In this document: positions 46,514 to 59,300 of the stretch, in pieces
How positions within the stretch are numbered: the stretch's first letter is position 1
How the letters are laid out: each line of letters opens with the position of its first letter
NCBI RefSeq assembly: GCF_000224145.3
Contig: NC_020173.2
Coordinates: 4,103,001 to 4,167,000 of the forward strand
DNA length: 64,000 nucleotides
Reading direction: 5' to 3'
Source: Ciona intestinalis
Lineage: Eukaryota; Chordata; Ascidiacea; Phlebobranchia; Cionidae
Notes under the pieces: model-generated
Told to the model about the DNA's origin: nothing
Database searches by the model: none
What the model saw: only the letters and a program-made list of their open reading frames with translations
Translations under genes and position numbers: made by a program

Positions 46514-46595
46514 TATAGTGGGGAAAAAACACCATCAGACTATTGGGATTTTATATATGCGCTAAAGGTGTCCCATCTAACCCCACCCTACTATA
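46514..46595. mobile_element. MITE, internally deleted
   Basis: Both ends are kept (TATAGTGGGGAAAAAAC; GGTGTCCCATCTAACCCCAC then CCTACTA) but most of the interior is lost; about 82 bp. Confidence 0.75.
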
Positions 46596-46631
46596 TGTAA
46601 CGACTAAGATATGTTTCATGTATGTATTGAG

Positions 46632-46925
46632 TATATGAATAAATGTAACTTGTATTATCCTCGCGTGGACGGAAAACGATAGCCGGTATAACACGGGTTC
46701 TGTTTCGTACACCTCGTACCTGCTTACGAGTTATCACGTATGTAACTTTACAGGTAATTGTTTTTTCTTTATTGCCGACAGTTCAAACAACCCATTATAG
46801 ACCACTGGGTTGGAGCAATTGCCGTTAAGTGTCTTGCCCAAGGACACATACGCCCACAGCGGTTAAAGCGTCGAGCCTCGAACCCGTATATTGGTTGAGG
46901 CGAGCCCCTCAACAACTGTGGGGCC
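46632..46925 (+). repeat. SINE-like repeat, near full length
   Basis: GAATAAATGTAACTTGTATT, TATAACACGGGTTCTGTTTC, CTTACGAGTTATCACGTATG, CCACTGGGTTGGAGCAATTG, GTCTTGCCCAAGGACACATA and CGTCGAGCCTCGAACCCGTA, in that order. It serves well as a reference copy. Confidence 0.8.
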
Positions 46926-47391
46926 GGACATTCATTTTTTCTCTGTTTATATTAAATAACAACAAATATCCGAAGGTGCAGTAAAATTTAATGATTGTGT
47001 GCAGAGAGATTACAGGAATTACTTTTAGAGGAATGTTATATAAGAATGTACAAGTAACATGATACAGTAACTTTGTTGAGAAACATAATACAACCATATT
47101 GCGATAACGGATATATTTGCAGCAGGCGTGAAAACCTCACAAAAGATTTAAGAATGAGCGACCAAGCTAAAGAAATCAATTAAATCTCATTCATATATAG
47201 TGCAGGGTACGAAAATGCCGAAAAAATATACAGGGTATAATTTGCACTGCTGCATTTAATGCAATAGTTAAGGATTTAAAGGATAATTGTTGCAGAAACT
47301 TAGAGAAAGTTACACAAAGAGCGGAATATATAAATGCAGTGGGAAAATATAGATCTATAATACAGCGTAGTGCAATCACAGTAAAAATAAC

Positions 47392-50300
47392 TTATTTATT
47401 AAACTGTTGCAAGTGGTTGTGTGGGTTAATGATGTTTAATCTTTGTTGCTTTCTACGTTGTTCAGTAACTTGATCTTGCAGATCCTGAAAAAAATAATTA
47501 ATAACAAAAAATGTTTTTGAAAAGAGCAGTATGTATCTGGTGTTATGAAATACGTAACAGACAAAAAGCAAGTCCAGCCAATTGTATAATATAAACATTA
47601 TAAAGTATATCTATTTTGACTAACTGACATTCTCTTTGTATTTCATCACCCAGGAATCGTTTAACTTTGAGCACCAGATCAGGGTCAGATTCATAGAATT
47701 TAGAAAATATTAATTCTAAAAAATTTAAAACAAAATAAAAAAATTTAAACAGTATAGTAGGGTGGGGGAAGACGGGACACCTTTAGCACATAATATCCAA
47801 ATATCTTAATCGTGATTTAAACAATTACCAACGTTCTATAGGAGTAAAGAAACAGTTTTATAATTGCTTAAATGTTCTTTGTTTACTACTAAATGGGACG
47901 AAAAACTAAAAAAAAGATGTCCCAACCTGCCCAACCCTACTATCTATAAAAATATAAAAAAACCTGTAGTTGTCGAGATAAAGATTTGACGAGATTAGAT
48001 GTCCCTTCAAGTTGCGTTAACAAACTACGAACATCATTATTTTCAACTGCCTCATCATCTGCTGATAACGACATTGCTTGCATGCGAGGAAACCATTCCA
48101 ATCTTGACTCCTGTTGTATAATGAATGTTTAAATGTAACTTGCTTATCCCCTTCAAAGACAGTCGTTGTAGCATAAGTGGTTTGTTTCATACACCCCGAG
48201 TGGGTGATTGTTTTTTTTATCTGGATTCCTGTTGTATATTAAGTAAATGAATGTAACTTGCCTTACTCTTGTGTGACAGGGTAAGGACAGTCGTTATAAC
48301 ATGAGTGGTTTGTTTCATACACCTCGTGCCAGTTTAAGAGTTGCCACGTATCTAACTTTGCGGGTGATATTTTTTGGCTAATAATTTGGATAAACCATTA
48401 GTGACTGCTGGGTTGGAGCAATTGCTGTTAAGTGTCTTGCCAAAAAATCAACGAATCAGTTAAACCACCGTTGTAATACCTTAACTTGGTTGTAAACATA
48501 ACTCTCTGGTCCTGTAAACTCTGTAGGGTCTTTAACTTTCACAAGAACAACAAAATAAAGATAATGCCACATGTTATGTTCTTCCTTCACATGAGTTTCG
48601 AACGATACCGTCTTATTGTCAAATGATTTTCGCTCCAAACCTGAAAAATAAATCACATGAATCTTGGTTATATATAATAGGAGTGGGAGAGGAGGACACC
48701 TTTTCATGCTATTTTTTCGTCCCATTCGGTCTACCATAAACCATTGTTTATTGTTTAAAACACGATCAGGATATTTAGATATTATGTGCTAAAGGTGACC
48801 TGTCTACCCCCACCCTACTATAACTGGTCTCATATTGCAACTATGCACTGCTGAATTTCAGGAATATTTTTAAGTTGTGTTGCTTAGTATTCACACTGCA
48901 CAGTATTCCCACCCACCACAAATAAAGCAAGTATTCCGCAAAACATCATCTTTCTGTTGTTTCTCCGATCTTAAATCAGCAAACGTATCGATAATAACTC
49001 CGAAGATCAAATTGAGGACAATGATGATCAGGATGAAGAAGAAAAGAAGATCGTAAACGACTCTTCCAAGGAACAAGATCCCTTCCTGGAGTGAAGAACG
49101 TTTTTTTGCTTTTTTTAACTTTTTTATTTTTTTATTTGAACACATTTTTATTGATTACATCATATTCCAAAGATTTTCCATCACATCAAATATTTTAAAA
49201 CATTTTTATATTATTTACATCATATAATATACCTTTAACATCATAATTAATATTTTAAGATATTTAGAAATTTTAATGTATTTATTGAATAATTTAGTGT
49301 ATGTAAATTGTTTATCCTTGCGTAGCAGGGCAACGGCAGTCGTTATACCACGGGTGTTCTGTTTCATACATCTCACGTTTGCACAATTTTAACTTTTAAT
49401 TTATGTCTTGTCCAAATACACATACGCCCACAGTGGTAGCAGTCTTTTCCAGCAGACACATTTAAATATATATTGCAGTAAAATAACATAACCAAACTCA
49501 CAGACTGTGAAGGTTTTCTCAATATATCTCCTATACCACCACCATTTCGTAACCCTTCGTTCAGTGTGGTTATTATACACATAAGGAGTGACTCGCAATG
49601 ATTTTCTTCAATCGAATCCGGCCCGTCGCACAAATATTCTTCAATTTCTTCGGTTGAAATTCGCTTCGTATACTCTGTGTTGTTGTTTATTGAATCATTT
49701 GCTGGGTTGCTCCACATTGAGCTTGGATCTGGAAATAAAATAATAAATAATGAAAATGAACATTACATGTATAGTAAGCTGGGGAAAGATGGTAGTATTT
49801 TTATCGTCCCATTTGGTTGTGAACAAGAAACATTTACAGAACTATATAAAATTTTTTTTTTAAATGGCGTTGTTAATTGTTAAAACATGATAAGGAAATA
49901 TGTGATAACGGCTTCCATCTTACCCCACAGTATAAAAATATTTTTTGGTTTAAGATTTGGGCCGGAGACCCCCCAAAAAATTATTTTAGTTTAAAAAACT
50001 TATTAAAAATAAATAAACACCTGTGTTATTACAACTGCCATCATCCTGCCTACAAACTTGTGCGTTGCGTAATTCGCTGTTGAGTTTATCACGAAGCGAC
50101 TGAAGACGCTCAGGGCTTGTTGTTGTACAACGAGGGCTCACACTTACTTTAAAGTCTTGTTTCAAGAATAAGTAGCCAACAATACTGAAATTATAAAGTA
50201 GATATTGGTGATTCTATTTGGATAAGAGACTGACGATGTCATTTAGGTGAAATATATCTCGAATACAACAATTACAAGTAAAATAAATCTTAGAAAAAAA

Positions 50301-53300
50301 GTAATTTTAAATAAATATCTTAATTTATTTTTAAATTACAGCAACATATATCATAAATTTAAACAACAGCAAAAAATAACAAAACTTAAATTACAAGCTA
50401 ATATGATATTACCTGAAAAGATAAACAAGTATAAGAGCAAGCATTGCTGTGAGGAGTAACGACCGGACGTTCCTTGTCACACTTCGTATAACGTTCAACA
50501 AAGTTTCCTCACCGTATATTAAGTCAAAAAACTGAAAAAAATAATTTAAATAAACTCCTACAAAGTAACATACATGTGTGGTGTATGAACACCCGTGTTA
50601 TATAACGATTGTGGTTTTCTGGGCTCGCGAGAATAAAGCAAGTTACATTCAGTCATTTATTAAAATATGAAGTTAAAAACTGAGAAAATAATTTAGGTAC
50701 AAAGATATGCAAATTGGCTGGCACACCTGATGTAGATTTATATTTGAATGTAAATTATGTCGATTTACAAAGCTTACGTGGATTTACATGTAGCAGAATT
50801 TCAATTATATATTACGTTATCCTGGTAGCAGAAGTAACAGAGAAAAAAATATCCTCTAAAACAACAAAAATGTACATACCAATATACTGTAGAATAATTC
50901 ATCCCAGAATAATCCAATGAAGCAGAAAAAGATGTGAACCACATGTAGAAGGAATTGAGTCTCAGTGAGGACCTTCACGACTCCCTTATCTTTCATTCCT
51001 TTGTTACCGATGAAACTCACGAGGTATATGAACCGATTCATCAGCTGGAATATCAGAATAAATATTCATCACAATTTAGAATATCATATAAAATATACAT
51101 AACTTTTATTTAAAAAAATTGGGGTTGTATTATTAGTATATAGTTGGGTGGGAAAGACGATACACCTATAACATATAATATCCAAATATCCTGATTGTGT
51201 TTTAAACAATTAACAATGGTCTATGGGAGTCGTGAGGATATGGTTTTCTAATTCTTTGTATTTTCTTTGTTTACCACCAGATAGGACAAGAAAATTGAAA
51301 GAAAAGGTTTTTTATAATTATACATATATAAAACATTTTTTTAGAAAAAAGGTAAAGAAAAAATGTATATTGAAACTTACATTGAGAACGCCCAGTATAA
51401 GTAATGCGTTTTGGACTCCGATCCAGAATATAGTTTTAATCATGATGCAGAGTGCGAAACATCTTACAGCAAGTGGATTGGTGATTGCTGCCAGTGATAC
51501 AAGCATAGCTGGCCACAGTAGAAGTTGCGCTTTGTCACTCCATGCTGGTATATGGGTATAGGGGTTAATGTAATATAGTACTGTGGGAGAAGATACGACA
51601 CCTTTGGGATATATTATTTAAATATCCTGATCGTGTTTTAAACAATTAACAACAGTCTATAGAAGCCATGGGGATACGGTTTTATAACTCTTTGAATGTT
51701 CTTTATTTACTATCAAATAGGACGAGAAAATAGAACTATACATCATGGTCCAAAAAGAGCTCTAATTGAGTGGCAAACCGCTGTAAAAATTGACACGTTA
51801 ATTCTAATTCTATCTGTTGCTGCTAAAAATAATTATACCAAGATGTTTTCTCATATGGCGTTTGAAAGGTTGTTGCATTTAAATTTAGTTTTTTTCTAGA
51901 CAGTCGTTTCTATTCATTAGACCACTGAGTTAGGCCGTTAGATGTCCTGCCCAAAGACACATACGCCCACAGTGGTAGCAGCATCGAGCCACTGGGTTGG
52001 AAAAATAAGGGTTAAATGTCTTGCCCAACGAGACATACACCAACAATGGTAGCAACGACGATCAGCCTTGAACCCATTAGCGATAGGCAAGCAAACAAGT
52101 TTGCCAGAGCGTTGGACTATGAAAATTGTTTTTTTTCCATAAAGGTATAATTCACACACTATGGTACAGCAATGAACTTAGATTATAAATCATTGAAAAT
52201 TATTTAAACCAAACTACCTTTGTAATCAACCACTTTGAACGGGTAGAAAAATGCAACCAGTAAATTGATAATGATGATAAAGTTGGTTGATATCGTGCTC
52301 CATAGAGATATATGACGACTGAACCAGTTCAATGACGTGTATTCTGCAGTAAAGTAATTGCTTTTATTTCTTGCAGTGTATTTTACTAATAATATTTTTT
52401 AACTAAAAGTTTTTAAACCTTGTAGAGGCAAAAAACGTTTGGTTTTAATGGAATTGTTTAGAACAAACTAAAATTTAACAAAACACTAAAATTTATTAAA
52501 TTAAAAAAAAAGAGTCATAAAAAAAACTTTAATCTAACTTTTATTTCTTCCGCCATTTCTCAATAATAATAAAAAAAACAAACAAAAATTCAACCCAACC
52601 TCTTAGTTTCTTCTGCCACACCATCTCTCTGTACATATCCTCAGTTTGCGCAAAGAAACTTCCAACTTTGCTTCCTTGTTCATCACGGTCCGTTGTATTC
52701 CATATCCTCTCCATGGTTTCTTTGGTAAGGTAGCTACACACGTGTGGAACTGGGAAAACTATTTGTTCCATCGTACGATCAGAACGAACAATCTGGAAAA
52801 AAAAAATATTAAGGTTCAGGTACTTTTAGTTAGGATTTACAGTTTTCGCATTACTGTATTTAAACTAAGAAAGAACCTTTTAAAAATACAATATATTTGG
52901 ATTTAAGTTATAACTACACTTCAGGACAACAGCCACGCTTTTTAGTAGCCTTTAATGGAGTTTGGTTTCTGTATTTGTTTTCCATATGGGTAAAAAAAAT
53001 TACAAAAGAAAGAATTAAATCCCTTTACAAAAAAAACAAGAATAAAAACCGACCTCAATTTGCGCTGTATGTTTCTTATAATAATGTAACGCCTCTGTCC
53101 CGGTGAGTGAATTATCCGGTTTAAGAGCGCAAGCGAGCGCTTTGTTGTGACGAGCTAACTGATGCGCGAGGATGTAGATGTTGTGTCCGACGGCACGCGG
53201 AGATCCGTCCCCCGTCATGTCCAGCTGGGACTCGTTCTCTCTGATCATGGAGGACTCGCTCGAATCAGAAGACGCAAGTTCCTCTTCTTCCGCTAATCTT

Positions 53301-56300
53301 TGACCCTGTGTGTCAAGGTGGAATACACATTGAATATTTTTTTACTAAATCGAATTCGAAAGGAAATATTTTACACTAAATCTAAATCAAAATTAAACAT
53401 TTTATAATGAATCGAATGTTTTACACTAAAGTAAATTGAGACACTAAAATCAGTTTCCTGAGAAATACATTTTCTATAAAGGTAATTCTCCACGAACAAA
53501 ATGCATATAGAATACTAAAATTTTTCTAACTTAAGCATTGTTGTATTCAAAGCCTTTAGAAAACCGAATTTTTCGTTTGAAATTAACTTTCAAACCACGT
53601 TTTTCAGACAATTTTCTCTATAAATTGACAAGGAATAAAAAATGAATACATTAACTTACAATAAGAACAGCCAGTATAAGTAATCTAAAACCCACTTTCT
53701 TCTAAATTCAACTTTTAAACCACATTTTCACACAATTTCTTTTTACATACCTTTGTGTAAGCTTGTTCAATGACAGACACAAGTTGCGTGTGGTTGATAT
53801 TTCGTAAAATACGCTCAGCGTTTTCAGAATCGTGTCGGCTCTCCATTATAGCTAGTAGCAACTTGCTAGCGTTGTTCTAATGCGAAAATGAAATATTTTT
53901 TAAAAGGAATTACTAAAAACTAGAGCTGTTTTAAACTTAATTAGTTAATTTCGACAGTTTTTTTTTGCCTAAAAATTAATTCTTATTTTTTTTACCAAAA
54001 CATTATTTTGCATTAAAGTTTTTTTTAAAATATTTTGTGTAGGTTTTGAAAAATATTATTACTGAACCAAACATAAAAAAGAAATAAAAAAAATATATTT
54101 TAATTTACCTTTAACTGCATAACAAGGTCCATCCTTTGCTTACCAAGTGGAATAATGTCGTTTAATATTAAAGCAATGATGATATCAATACCATTAGACT
54201 CATGGCTGGCAATCGCATTCTGTCAAGAAAATAAAATTTAATATAAACACAAATTAAAAAAAAAAATTAACCTATTAAAAATATACCGTATTAAAAATAT
54301 ATATGACATATTAAAATTTGAAAATTATAACATAGGTAAATCCTAACACCGCGGTTCCCAAAGTGGGCGCCGCGGCGCACTAGTGCGCCGAAGCAACTCG
54401 TCAAGTGCGCCGTGAAAATTTGCAGAAACATTTCCAATTTAGCATGGTCGAGATAATTGATTTGTATTAATATTTTATTGCAATATAAATTGTTGTTTTA
54501 TATAAAAATCCAACGTGTTTGTTCAATAATAAAATTTAAAAAGTTTGTTTTCGCATTTCTATCTGTACAGTAGATTTGTATATTACGTAACAATGCCAAT
54601 TATTTCTTTCGGTTTGCAATAATCATGTCCAGACTGTGGTACAACACTTTTCATATGCTTAAGTTTCATATGCTTAAACGAGCCTAATCTTAAAATACAC
54701 GATAAAACTGCAAAAATGCGTTTTTATTTCTAAGACCTTTGGCTAAGTGCGCCGCAAACATTTTGAATAGCTCAAATGGGGCCGGGTGAAAAAAAAGTTT
54801 GGGAACCACTGCAATAGAGCATATACAGGCCATCCCGTTCCGAACAACATATAGAACAAAGTTGGCTACCTGTGGGTTGGAGGTAAGTATCTTAGTTCCA
54901 ACACCAGGAGTTATAACTTTAGTGTTGATTGACACAAGCTTCGTGGTGTTGGCACCCGTCTTGTTAATGATTGGGATTGTCTTGAGAATAGAAGGCTGCC
55001 CGGTGGCGCCACCTAACTGTGACGTCATAATAGAGATTGGTCGATTGATTGAACTCGTGTTGCCGCTGGAAACCAGTTTAACAATAGATCCACCACTTTG
55101 CTGTGAATGAAATGTAAGAATGGTCGGTATATGATTACATTATACGGAATGTTTAGGTAATAGTATGAAACAAATTGGGCAAATAATTTATAGGAAATGC
55201 GTAAATTACCACCAAACTCTATCTATCATANNNNNNNNNNNNNNNNNNNNNNNNNNNNNNNNNNNNNNNNNNNNNNNNNNAGGATTTTTGACATTGGAAA
55301 TACAAATTAAACAGATTTTTTTCCCACAAATAAGTAACCACCTGCAGCTGTGAGTTATGATTCTCGCATAGAAGTTGTAAAAATCGAAGAATTGGTTTCA
55401 TGATTCCAACCACGGGACTTAAACATCTTTCCTCTTCGTGGCGCTCAACATCTCCTGCTGAAGGGAATAATATTTCAACAACTTCGAAGCGGAACGTTTG
55501 AAAACTGCAATATGTGTTTGTGTATATGGCCCTAATCTAGCACTAAAAGTGTTGGATGATTTTCGTTATAAAATTTGAAAAAAGTAAAAAAAAGAATATT
55601 TCTTTGGCAAAATATCTCCTAATACGCATGCTTCTGATATTTAAAAAAAAATAACCTAAAAAAAAATAAATCTAAAAAAAAATTAAATTTAAAAAAAAAC
55701 TAAATTAAAAAAAACTTAAAATTGAAAAAAAAATTGATTCAAAAAAAAATTGATTAAATTTAAAAAATAAATTATTTTTACAAAAAAACACAAATAGATT
55801 ACACAGAAGAATGAAACCGTAATAACGGATAAATAAATTAATATATTACTATAGTTTTTATTGATGAAAACAAAAACCTGGAGGTTGGGTTTCTGATGGT
55901 GATTTATTAGCTGCATGAGGTCGCTGAACATTCTCGATCGCTTTCTTTGTTTGAGCAGCAGCGTCATTCAAGTCTTCTACCAGATGCGGTGCAAGCTGAA
56001 TATAAACGTTATTTAGAATGTTTTTTGTTTCAAACAAAATCTTTCAAAAACCAATAAGATTTTTTTCAGCTGGCAAAAAAAAATATTTTAAACTTATTTT
56101 AATTTTCTTTATNNNNNNNNNNNNNNNNNNNNNNNNNNNNNNNNNNNNNNNNNNNNNNNNNNTTAGGAAATATTCGAAATTTTTTTAGAAATTTTTTTAT
56201 TTTTTTATTAATTTGGACATATTTTTTTAAATAAGAAACATTTTAACTGTAAGCATGGAACCTAGAAAGGCAGGTCAGCAGTGGAACTTTCTACACCACA

Positions 56301-59300
56301 AAACATTATAATCAATTTAGAAAAATATAATTTCACAAGATTGTGTGTTTAACTATTACTGCCCTTAAAAAATTAATATTTTTATGAAATCTATGATTTT
56401 TGACATTAAAATACAAATTAAACAGATTTTTTTTCCACAAATAAGTAACCACCTGCAGCTGTGAGTTATGATTCTCGCATAGAAGTTGTAAAAATCGAAG
56501 AATTGGTTTCATGATTCCAACCACGGGACTTAAACATCGCTCCTCTTCGTGGCGTTCAACATCTCCTGCTGAAGGAAATAATATTTCAACAACTTCGAAG
56601 CGGACCGTTTGAAAACCGCAACATGTGTTTGTGTATATGACCCTAATCTAGCACTAAAAGTGTTGGATGATTCTCGTTAAAAAAATTTATAAAATAAAAA
56701 TTGAGTCTGAACCATTAAAAGAAATCTAGATTTTACTAATAAGTTGCATTATCAGTCTGTTATTTAATTAGAATCTATAAAAAAACAGAAGAACAAAACC
56801 GTAATGATGAATAAATAAATTAGTATATTACTATAGTTTTTATTGATGAAAACAAAAACCTGGAGGTTGGGTTTCTGATGGTGATTTATTAGCTGCATGA
56901 GGTCGCTGAACATTCTCGATCGCTTTCTTTGTTTGAGCAGCAGCGTCATTCAAGTCTTCTACCAGATGCGGGGCAAGCTGAATATGAACGTTATCTTTAA
57001 AGTTTTTTGTTCCAAACAAAATATTTCAAAAAACAATAAGATTTTTTTCAGCTGGCAAAAAAAATATTTTAAACTTATTTTAATTTTCTTTATTTTTAAT
57101 TTTTATGTAATTTTTTATTTCAAACAAAATCTTACAAAGTCACAGAAATGAAAAATAACCAACACATTTAAAAAATAATAAGATTTTTAAATTTTAAAGA
57201 AACTAGTAAATATTTAAAAAAAATTATTTCAAATTATTTTTTATTTTTATAATTTAATCTTTATTAATTAAAAGTAGTTGTGGTAGAAAATGAAATCAAT
57301 AGGTAAGACAAAATATTGATGATAAAAATCAATATTCACCTGTTTCAAGTTGTTAGAGGAAGTTGCTTCATCACGCGACCAACTACTCGTGTCAGAATCT
57401 GCAGCTCTCGTCAACAATTCACCTAAAGTCAAGTTTTTAATTTATTTTTTCAAAAAATCAACAGAAAAATAAGAAAAAATTATGAAAATGAGTTTTATTT
57501 AATTTATAAAAAACTGTATTTTTTTTAAATTATAAATCTGTTTTTTTTTAATTATATATCTGTATTTTTTTTAAATATAAAAACGTAATATTTTTTTATA
57601 GTTTATTTCACGTTAAAAATTCTAAAAAATAGATATATTTTTTCTCGCCCAATTTTTTTAACTTACTGGCATTAACTGTGGAAGAATTCTTTAACTCCAG
57701 TTGAGCTGCTTCAATTTTTTCGTGAAAAACTTGAAAGAATTTTTCTGAACCTTTGTCTTGTATCAGTTGGTTGTAAAACGATGACTGGAAAAAATTTTTT
57801 ACATATTTTTTAGCACAAGATTCTAAACACCATTTTTATAACAAAAATAAACTGTCACGAATAGTTTGTACCTGGTTATCATTATTTCCACCTTCCAACA
57901 AAGCAATACCAAGTAAAACACTCTCATGGAATATCTTCTCACTGTAGTTCCCAATGATGAGGTTGATCACAAGATCTGTTGCCCCCTCCTTCTTCAGATG
58001 ACACTGGACTTCCTCCAAAGATAACTCGGTCCTCCGGAAGATGCTGGAAGTTTGTGGAAAAACAAATGATGAAACATGATACAGTTGTTAACTATTTAAA
58101 CTCTGCTTAATGTTTTTATTTGTACCACAGTGCATAAATTTAAACATATAGTAGAGTGGGGGAACAAGGGACTTCTTTTAATTCTATTGCTCATCCCATT
58201 TTGGTAGTAAATAAATAAAATTCAAAGATTTATAAAACCAGTTGTTAACTATTTAAACTTTGATTATTTTTTCTTTCACTCTGCCACGGTGCACAAATTT
58301 AATTAAATAGTAGAGTGGGGGAACAAGGGACTTCTTTTCATTCTATTTTTTCCGTCCCATTTTGGTAGTAAACAAAGAACATTCAAAGAATTATAAAACT
58401 GTATCCTCACGACTCGCATAGCCCGCTGTTAATTGTTTAAAACACGAAGACATTAAGATATTATGCACTAAAGGTGTCCCATCTTCCCCCACACCACTAA
58501 ATCTGTTAATCCAACCTGGTAGACGAAGATCTAGGAGATGTTGTGTCCCGTTGCGCTAAATCACGAAGATGATGATAATTTGAACCGTAATATCTCGACA
58601 GAAGTATTTGTCTCAGAGCTTCACCCTGTTATAGTTCAACAATATATTCACATAATATTAATATAATAAAATTAAAAAAAATTAACTCCCGTCTACTCAA
58701 GATAAATTGGGTAACCTTGTGTACAATTTGGTATATAGCATAAATATAGAGCAGTTATTTTTCTATTATATATATCGTTTATTGAGCAAGCCCTGCGAAG
58801 CTATGATTTAGGTCAAAGTTTGAACATTTCTAAAAAAAGACATTTTTAATCTAGTACTTTAAAAAAAAATCTTTTTTGAATTAAAAAAAACAATTTTATA
58901 TAATGTTTGAAATTGTTTCAAATTAAAAAAAAATAATTTAAACTTTAAACATTTTTTAACAATTTTTAGAATGTATTGTATTTGACTGACATACCCGTCT
59001 ATTGTCTTCTGCACTTATTCCTCTTATTTGAGTATCTTGTTCCTGATGAATTTCATCGTATGTTATAACCAGCATAATATAATTGCATTTAATAAATATT
59101 AATACTTTAAGTCTATACCAATTACAAAACTTAATAATTTCGAAGTTTTGTAAATTTTGTTCAGAATTTTTTTTATGCTCTGCCGACAAAAACTTGAAAA
59201 ATATTCAAACTTTATTGAAATGAAAAATATTCTAACGTATCCTCACGAAAGATAACGCTTAAAACAGATAATAATTTAGACTTTGAACAACACCGTATGA

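Larger units (their letters stand above)
46332..47391. other. Intergenic between 7TM gene and IP3 receptor (convergent 3' ends)
   Basis: This holds the 3' end of the 7TM gene with AATAAA at 46446, a partial MITE, a full SINE-like copy, and the 3' UTR side of the IP3 receptor gene. Confidence 0.6.
48480..52343 (-). other. IP3 receptor channel module (transmembrane helices, pore, C-terminal linker)
   Basis: This block encodes, in order, an S1 helix exon (52218: [17 protein letters not shown]), S2 and S3 (51381, [14 protein letters not shown]), S4 linker and S5 (50880, [31 protein letters not shown]), S5 continuation (50413, [16 protein letters not shown]) and a lumenal loop (50021, Cys-containing). 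The pore helix and filter follow (49502, GGGIGD against GGGVGD in vertebrates), then S6 (48917) and the linker domain with a Cys2-His2-type cluster (48917 and 48480). Assignments follow vertebrate IP3R topology. Confidence 0.85.

Noticed and set aside
55482..55504. Upstream acceptor (TTGCAG) for the LLCENHN exon of the IP3 receptor
   Set aside because: It would put the exon out of phase with the preceding exon, and the AG is lost (CGG) in the second copy; the internal CTTCGAAG site fits phase in both copies.
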